Of a DNA stretch of 64,000 nt, positions 60,705 through 64,000 are shown in pieces. The stretch comes from Rhizobium sp. CFBP 8762 (GTDB lineage: Bacteria; Pseudomonadota; Alphaproteobacteria; Rhizobiales; Rhizobiaceae). The notes beneath the pieces were generated by a model. It was not told the origin of the DNA. It saw nothing but the letters and a program-made list of their open reading frames with translations, and ran no database searches. The DNA lies in the NCBI RefSeq assembly GCF_014841565.1, contig NZ_JACYUD010000007.1:62001-126000 (forward strand), written 5' to 3'. Every line of letters starts with the position of its first letter. Position 1 is the first letter of the stretch. The translations under genes were made by a program, and so were the position numbers.

Positions 60705-60890
60705 AGTCATCCTCCCTGTTTCTCCCTGCATAGTTTCACTACATTTGGTAGGCTGCTGTCAACCCGGTTTCGTACCGGCGCCGCTGAAACCTACGAATAT
60801 AGACAGATATTTTGTACAGATATTATGTTTGCGTTGCAGTCAAACCAATCCGAATAGTAGCTTAGTGACCAAGGCGAAGTTTTACTACAT
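60705..60890. other. Gap upstream of the CUT2 receptor gene, with paired ACTACATT motifs
   Basis: 186 bases without a gene. TAGT-TTC-ACTA (60731-60741) is a small dyad, and the surrounding GTTTCACTACATT recurs as GTTTTACTACATT at 60879-60891, beside the rpiA stop. Such TGTAGT...ACTA sites are the kind bound by RpiR proteins, so these may be sites of the RpiR encoded at 61675. The rest is AT-rich and probably holds a promoter. Confidence 0.4.
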
Positions 60891-61595
60891 TCATCGCATC
60901 TTTACGTAGGAGCTTCCATCGAAGCAGCCGACGACCATGCCATTGGATTCCCGCGTGAACAGGCCATTCTCCACGACACCGGGGATCTGGTTCAGGTCGA
61001 TTTCCAACGGTCGCGGATTGGAGATCACGCCACATTTGCAGTCCAGAATGAAGTTTCCGCTATCGGTTACCACGGGCTGGCCATCGCGCATTCGCCGCGT
61101 CATCTGCGCCTGAATGCCATGTTCGTCCAGCACGCGGGCAACCATTCGCTCCGTCTGCTTCCACGCAAACTGCACGACTTCCACAGGAAGCGGGAAAGCG
61201 CCGAGATGCTCGACAATCTTGGTCTCGTCACAGACCGTAATCATCTGCTTGGACGCGTGGGCGATGATTTTTTCCCAGAGAAGACACGCGCCGCCGCCCT
61301 TGATCATGTTGAACTGATGATCAATCTCGTCCGGCCCATCGACTGTCAGATCGAGCTCACCGATATCATTGGGATCGGTAATCGCAATGCCAACCTCGCG
61401 GGCAACATCAATGGTGGACCGGGACGTTGTGGTGCAGGTCAATGTCATACCATTGGCGACATGTTTGCCGAGTTCGCGCACAAACAGATGGGACGTGGTG
61501 CCCGAGCCGAGCCCAAGCTTCATGCCATCCCGCACGAATTCCTCGATCACCCGGCGGCCTGCTACTTTTTTCGCTTCGTTTTGCTCTTGAGACAT
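60891..61595 (-). CDS. rpiA: Ribose-5-phosphate isomerase A
   Basis: 234 residues from MSQEQNEAKKVAGRRVIEEFV; AAGG lies eight bases upstream. All RpiA landmarks are present: GLGSGTTSHLFVRELGKHV, LTVDGPDEIDHQFNMIKGGGACLLWEKI and the late RDGQPVVTDSGNFILDC. It interconverts ribose-5-phosphate and ribulose-5-phosphate. A locus-specific copy, between an RpiR regulator and a CUT2 importer, points to pentose or pentitol catabolism entering the pentose phosphate pathway. An in-frame extension to 61670 would cross palindromic repeat copy 5 and is not likely. Confidence 0.95.
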   Translation of the reverse strand: MSQEQNEAKKVAGRRVIEEFVRDGMKLGLGSGTTSHLFVRELGKHVANGMTLTCTTTSRSTIDVAREVGIAITDPNDIGELDLTVDGPDEIDHQFNMIKGGGACLLWEKIIAHASKQMITVCDETKIVEHLGAFPLPVEVVQFAWKQTERMVARVLDEHGIQAQMTRRMRDGQPVVTDSGNFILDCKCGVISNPRPLEIDLNQIPGVVENGLFTRESNGMVVGCFDGSSYVKMR

Positions 61596-61624
61596 AGGGT
61601 TTGCCTTGTTTTGCTTGAAATTTG

Positions 61625-61678
61625 CTAGAGCATTTCCAGTGAAAACGAAGTCGTTTTCACGTTTGGACAATGCTCTAG
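61625..61678. repeat. Palindromic intergenic repeat, copy 5 (54-bp short form with inverted termini)
   Basis: CTAGAGCATT at the left end is the exact inverse of AATGCTCTAG at the right end, and a 9-bp hairpin GTGAAAACG/CGTTTTCAC lies inside. This single-hairpin form lacks the GCGACAAAAC stretch and second palindrome of copies 2-4. Its right end forms the TAG stop of the RpiR gene; its left end lies 30 bases before rpiA. Confidence 0.9.
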
Positions 61679-62514
61679 ATCTTGTCGGTGAGCCATGAAT
61701 CCAGCGCCGGAAGCTGGTCCGGAAACTCCGCTCCGCTCGATACGGCTATAGCAGTAACCAGCATATTGATGACGAGGTGATGGTTCAGACGCGACGCCAG
61801 CGGGGTCATCAATTCGGTCTGGTCGTAGGGAAGCACGGCAATCAGCGCGTCGGTGACCCGGGCCAAAGGACTTTCCGCAGCGGTCACGGACACCACACGG
61901 GCACCCCCGGCACGCGCGGCAATCGCCAGTTCCACCATTTGCTTGGTATGGCCCGATTGGGAGAAGATCAGCGCAACTTCACTTGGCCGTGCGCTTTCCA
62001 CATGCATCCATTGCTTGTTTCTACCGAGAATGGCTGCGCAACGCATGCCCAGGCGCTGAAACTTGTGTTCCGCATCAATGGCGGTCACTTCCGATATGCC
62101 GCTTGCATAGATGCCCGTCCATGCCGCATCCCGCAGCAATAGAGCCGCACTTTGAATTTGCTGCGGAATTAAATCATCCATCGCGCGCTGAATGGCATTC
62201 AACGAGTTACGGCAGGTTTTGCGCACGATATTGTCGATACCATCGTTTGCGACAATCTGTTCATAGGCAAACGGCGCGGCGGGAACCAGACTTTGCGCCA
62301 GTTTAAGCTTGAAATCCTGATAGCCCTCGTAGCCGAAACGGCGGCAGAACCGCATGATCGTCGGGTCACTGACGGAGCAGATTTCCGCAAGCTTTGCCAT
62401 GCTCATGTGAATGACCTCTCCCGGCGAGGTATTCACGAATGTTGCGATGCGCTGTTCGGCCGCGCCCATCCGGTCCATTTCCTGGAAAACGCGCTGCAGC
62501 AGGCTTGTGGTCAT
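61675..62514 (-). CDS. RpiR-family transcriptional regulator (HTH + SIS)
   Basis: 279 residues from MTTSLLQRVFQEMDRM, overlapping the phosphatase stop (ATGA). N-terminal HTH_6 domain (AAEQRIATFVNTSPGEVIHMSMAKLAEICSVSDPTIMRFCRRFGYEGYQDFKLKLAQSL), then a SIS domain (GIYASGISEVTAIDAEHKFQRLG, EVALIFSQSGHTKQMVELAIAARAGGARVVSVTA) that senses a sugar phosphate. It lies inside the operon between gph and rpiA and likely responds to a pentose phosphate. The TAG stop comes from palindromic repeat copy 5. Confidence 0.94.
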   Translation of the reverse strand: MTTSLLQRVFQEMDRMGAAEQRIATFVNTSPGEVIHMSMAKLAEICSVSDPTIMRFCRRFGYEGYQDFKLKLAQSLVPAAPFAYEQIVANDGIDNIVRKTCRNSLNAIQRAMDDLIPQQIQSAALLLRDAAWTGIYASGISEVTAIDAEHKFQRLGMRCAAILGRNKQWMHVESARPSEVALIFSQSGHTKQMVELAIAARAGGARVVSVTAAESPLARVTDALIAVLPYDQTELMTPLASRLNHHLVINMLVTAIAVSSGAEFPDQLPALDSWLTDKI

Positions 62515-63206
62515 GCGATCTGGTCCCGGAAACGCTCGGCAGCAGTATCTTGCCGTGGACCGAAGGCCAGAAGATCGGCGATCCGTGTCAGCCTTTGATC
62601 CGCGTTGACGGCAACCTCGGCGCCCCCGCCCCATGGCACAACGAAAAATGGCGCCTGCGTCGCATCCGCCGTTGCCTTGTCGACATTGGTATCGCCCACA
62701 TAGGCCCAGCTTCCCGGCGCCAGCCCCATATGGTCGGCAACTGCCAGCAGGTGGCGTGGGTCGGGCTTGCAAGCCGGTACGGCGTCTGCACCGAGCGCAA
62801 CCTCTATGATATCGCCAAGTCCCAGTAGCCCAAGAATCTGCTGGGTCAGGGCATGGGGTTTGTTGGTGCAGATACCCAAACGAAACCCGGCCTCGTACAG
62901 CCGCTGCAAATCCTCGCGCACATGGCTGAAAAACCGGGTTCGGCCAGCCGGATCGCGCTGATAATTGTCGATGTAGCTTTTCACAGCTGCATCGACCGTA
63001 GCGTCATCGAAGGGAAGTCCTTTGTCGATGAAGATATCCAGCAGCAGACGACGCGGACCGTTGCCGATGAATTTTTCCACATAGGCAACCTCAAGCTCGG
63101 GCCAGCCCTTGGCAGCCATATAGACGTTCACGGCTGCGGCAATGTCCGGCGCGCTGTCGATCAACGTACCATCGAGGTCAAAAATCAAAGCCGAATACTG
63201 TTTCAT
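62511..63206 (-). CDS. gph: HAD-family phosphatase, phosphoglycolate phosphatase-like
   Basis: 231 residues from MKQYSALIFDLDGTLIDSAPD. HAD motifs: FDLDGTLID (nucleophile Asp), ICTNKPH (motif II), KPDPRHLL (motif III Lys) and VGDTNVDKATADA (motif IV). The cap-domain pattern VEKFIGNGPRRLLLDIF resembles Gph. A TTG at 63215 is an alternative start; AAGGA is upstream of both. In this pentose operon it may instead dephosphorylate a sugar phosphate, so the Gph name rests on similarity only. Confidence 0.85.
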   Translation of the reverse strand: MKQYSALIFDLDGTLIDSAPDIAAAVNVYMAAKGWPELEVAYVEKFIGNGPRRLLLDIFIDKGLPFDDATVDAAVKSYIDNYQRDPAGRTRFFSHVREDLQRLYEAGFRLGICTNKPHALTQQILGLLGLGDIIEVALGADAVPACKPDPRHLLAVADHMGLAPGSWAYVGDTNVDKATADATQAPFFVVPWGGGAEVAVNADQRLTRIADLLAFGPRQDTAAERFRDQIA

Positions 63207-63243
63207 AGCTGCCAAGTCCTTGCCTGTTTCCGGGAGTGCTTAT

Positions 63244-63278
63244 TAGAGCTTTATCCGCCTTTTCTGGAAATGCTCTAG
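63244..63278. repeat. Palindromic intergenic repeat, copy 6 (degenerate short form)
   Basis: TAGAGC at the left is inverted at the right end (GGAAATGCTCTA), but the central hairpin has decayed to about 20 bases. The right end supplies the TAG stop of the xylulokinase gene. Confidence 0.65.
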
Positions 63279-64000
63279 AGGTTAAATGCAGGATCGGCCA
63301 ACGCTGAAAAGCTTTTTCGAAGGGTTGGATAGAGTTCGCGATAGACCTCGTGCGCTTTCAGATAGACGCTGCGCGTCGCGTGGTCAGGCCTTTCCCGCGT
63401 CAGCGCCTTCAGCGTTCCAGCCGCCTCGCCCGCATCTGCCCATGCACCGATGCCGACGCCCGCAACGAGCGCTGCACCAAATGCGGCACCCTCTGCGGCC
63501 CCCTCGGTTGTTACCACGTCACAATCAAACAGGTCCGCCTGTATCTGCCGCCACAATGCGGACTTCGCGCCGCCACCAGACGTCTTGATCACACTGCCCT
63601 GAATGCCCATCGGCGTCATCAGTGCATGCATATCGTAAAATGCATGGACCACGCCTTCCATAACGCTGCGGCCAAGATCTCCCTGCCCATGGCGTGCCGT
63701 CAGGCCCACAAACGCGCCCCGCGCCAGCGGATCGGGATGCGGGCATCGCTCGCCGTTGAGATAAGGCAAAAACAGCAAACCGCGCGCGCCCGCAGGGCTG
63801 CGTTCTGCTGCCGCGCAGATATCTTCAAACGACAGGCGATCATCGCCTGCAGCCTCGGCAAAAAGCGACCGAAACCACCCCATCGCCCCACCGGCATTCA
63901 GCGAAACACCCATAGCGTGCCATTTGGACGGCGCAACATTGCAGAACATCTGGATCCGCCCGTCCGGGCTCGGCGATGGTGCATCAAGTGCCGCTGCGAG
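63275..64000 (-). CDS. xylB: FGGY carbohydrate kinase, probable xylulokinase, N-terminal part beyond the window
   Basis: The C-terminal 241 residues are present; the frame stays open to the window edge. MFCNVAPSKWHAMGVSLNAGGAMGWFRSLF, LLFLPYLNGERCPHPDPLARGAFVGL, RSVMEGVVHAFYDMHALM, KTSGGGAKSALWRQIQADLFDCDVVTTEGAAEGAAFGAAL match the second FGGY domain of xylulokinases. With rpiA, gph and a CUT2 importer it would phosphorylate an imported or derived pentulose (xylulose or ribulose). The stop TAG lies in palindromic repeat copy 6. Related FGGY kinases of other pentuloses cannot be excluded. Confidence 0.88.
   Translation of the reverse strand, partial: LAAALDAPSPSPDGRIQMFCNVAPSKWHAMGVSLNAGGAMGWFRSLFAEAAGDDRLSFEDICAAAERSPAGARGLLFLPYLNGERCPHPDPLARGAFVGLTARHGQGDLGRSVMEGVVHAFYDMHALMTPMGIQGSVIKTSGGGAKSALWRQIQADLFDCDVVTTEGAAEGAAFGAALVAGVGIGAWADAGEAAGTLKALTRERPDHATRSVYLKAHEVYRELYPTLRKSFSALADPAFNL

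Noticed and set aside
1-64000. tRNA, rRNA, transposase, integrase or replication origin
   Set aside because: No cloverleaf, rRNA core sequence, DDE/tyrosine recombinase or rep-type protein was recognised on either strand. A covariance-model or HMM search would be needed to exclude small RNAs.

Overview
The window looks like part of a secondary chromosome or megaplasmid of a Hyphomicrobiales (Rhizobiales) alphaproteobacterium of the Brucella/Ochrobactrum, Agrobacterium or Rhizobium type. This is inferred from the GC-rich sequence, the gene families (y4iL-like catalase relative, Omp25-like porin, many CUT1/CUT2/PAAT ABC importers with local regulators) and dispersed palindromic repeats beginning CTAGAGCATTTCC. 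No rRNA, tRNA, CRISPR array, transposase, phage gene or replication gene was seen. Sixty-one genes are annotated, almost all catabolic. Nine complete ABC importers fill much of the 64 kb.

Layout. (1) 1-4335: polar amino acid importer with a VC1184-type class V aminotransferase-fold enzyme and a divergent FCD/GntR regulator with a visible operator. (2) 4498-17605: a polyol/ketohexose locus. A plus-strand operon (CUT2 importer, PfkB kinase, PF08013 protein) faces a minus-strand operon (CUT1 importer, PF00107 dehydrogenase, LacI regulator). Its three enzyme families match the D-altritol -> D-tagatose -> tagatose-6-P -> fructose-6-P route described in Agrobacterium tumefaciens C58. A divergent AraC regulator carries an in-frame 12-bp tandem repeat. 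(3) 17690-27424: a lone catalase-like gene, then a LacI-regulated module that looks like Amadori-compound (fructosyl-amino acid) catabolism: PAAT importer, FrlD-like kinase, FrlB-like SIS deglycase, GlpD-like FAD enzyme and possibly a cyclodeaminase. Three near-identical operators tie it together. (4) 27568-35002: DUF72 gene, alkanesulfonate operon ssuDACB, outer-membrane protein, orphan barstar, and an SDR/HxlR pair. (5) 35118-41245: CUT1 importer in one operon with a Cys/Met-metabolism PLP enzyme and an FCD/GntR regulator. (6) 41441-47411: ROK repressor, SIS protein, PAAT importer and BadF-type sugar kinase, built like the Amadori module but from different kinase and regulator families. (7) 47574-55021: LacI, CUT1 importer and a 706-residue ADP-ribosylglycohydrolase-family protein, behind two 16-bp operators. 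(8) 55123-64000: a pentose-type locus with xylulokinase (cut by the window end), HAD phosphatase, RpiR regulator, rpiA, CUT2 importer and D-lactate dehydrogenase.

Most modules follow one plan: a local repressor, an importer of matching type, and one to three enzymes feeding central metabolism. Most binding-protein genes are separated from the downstream importer genes by an RNA hairpin. The palindromic repeats sit between modules, and in five places they form the stop codon of the adjoining gene.
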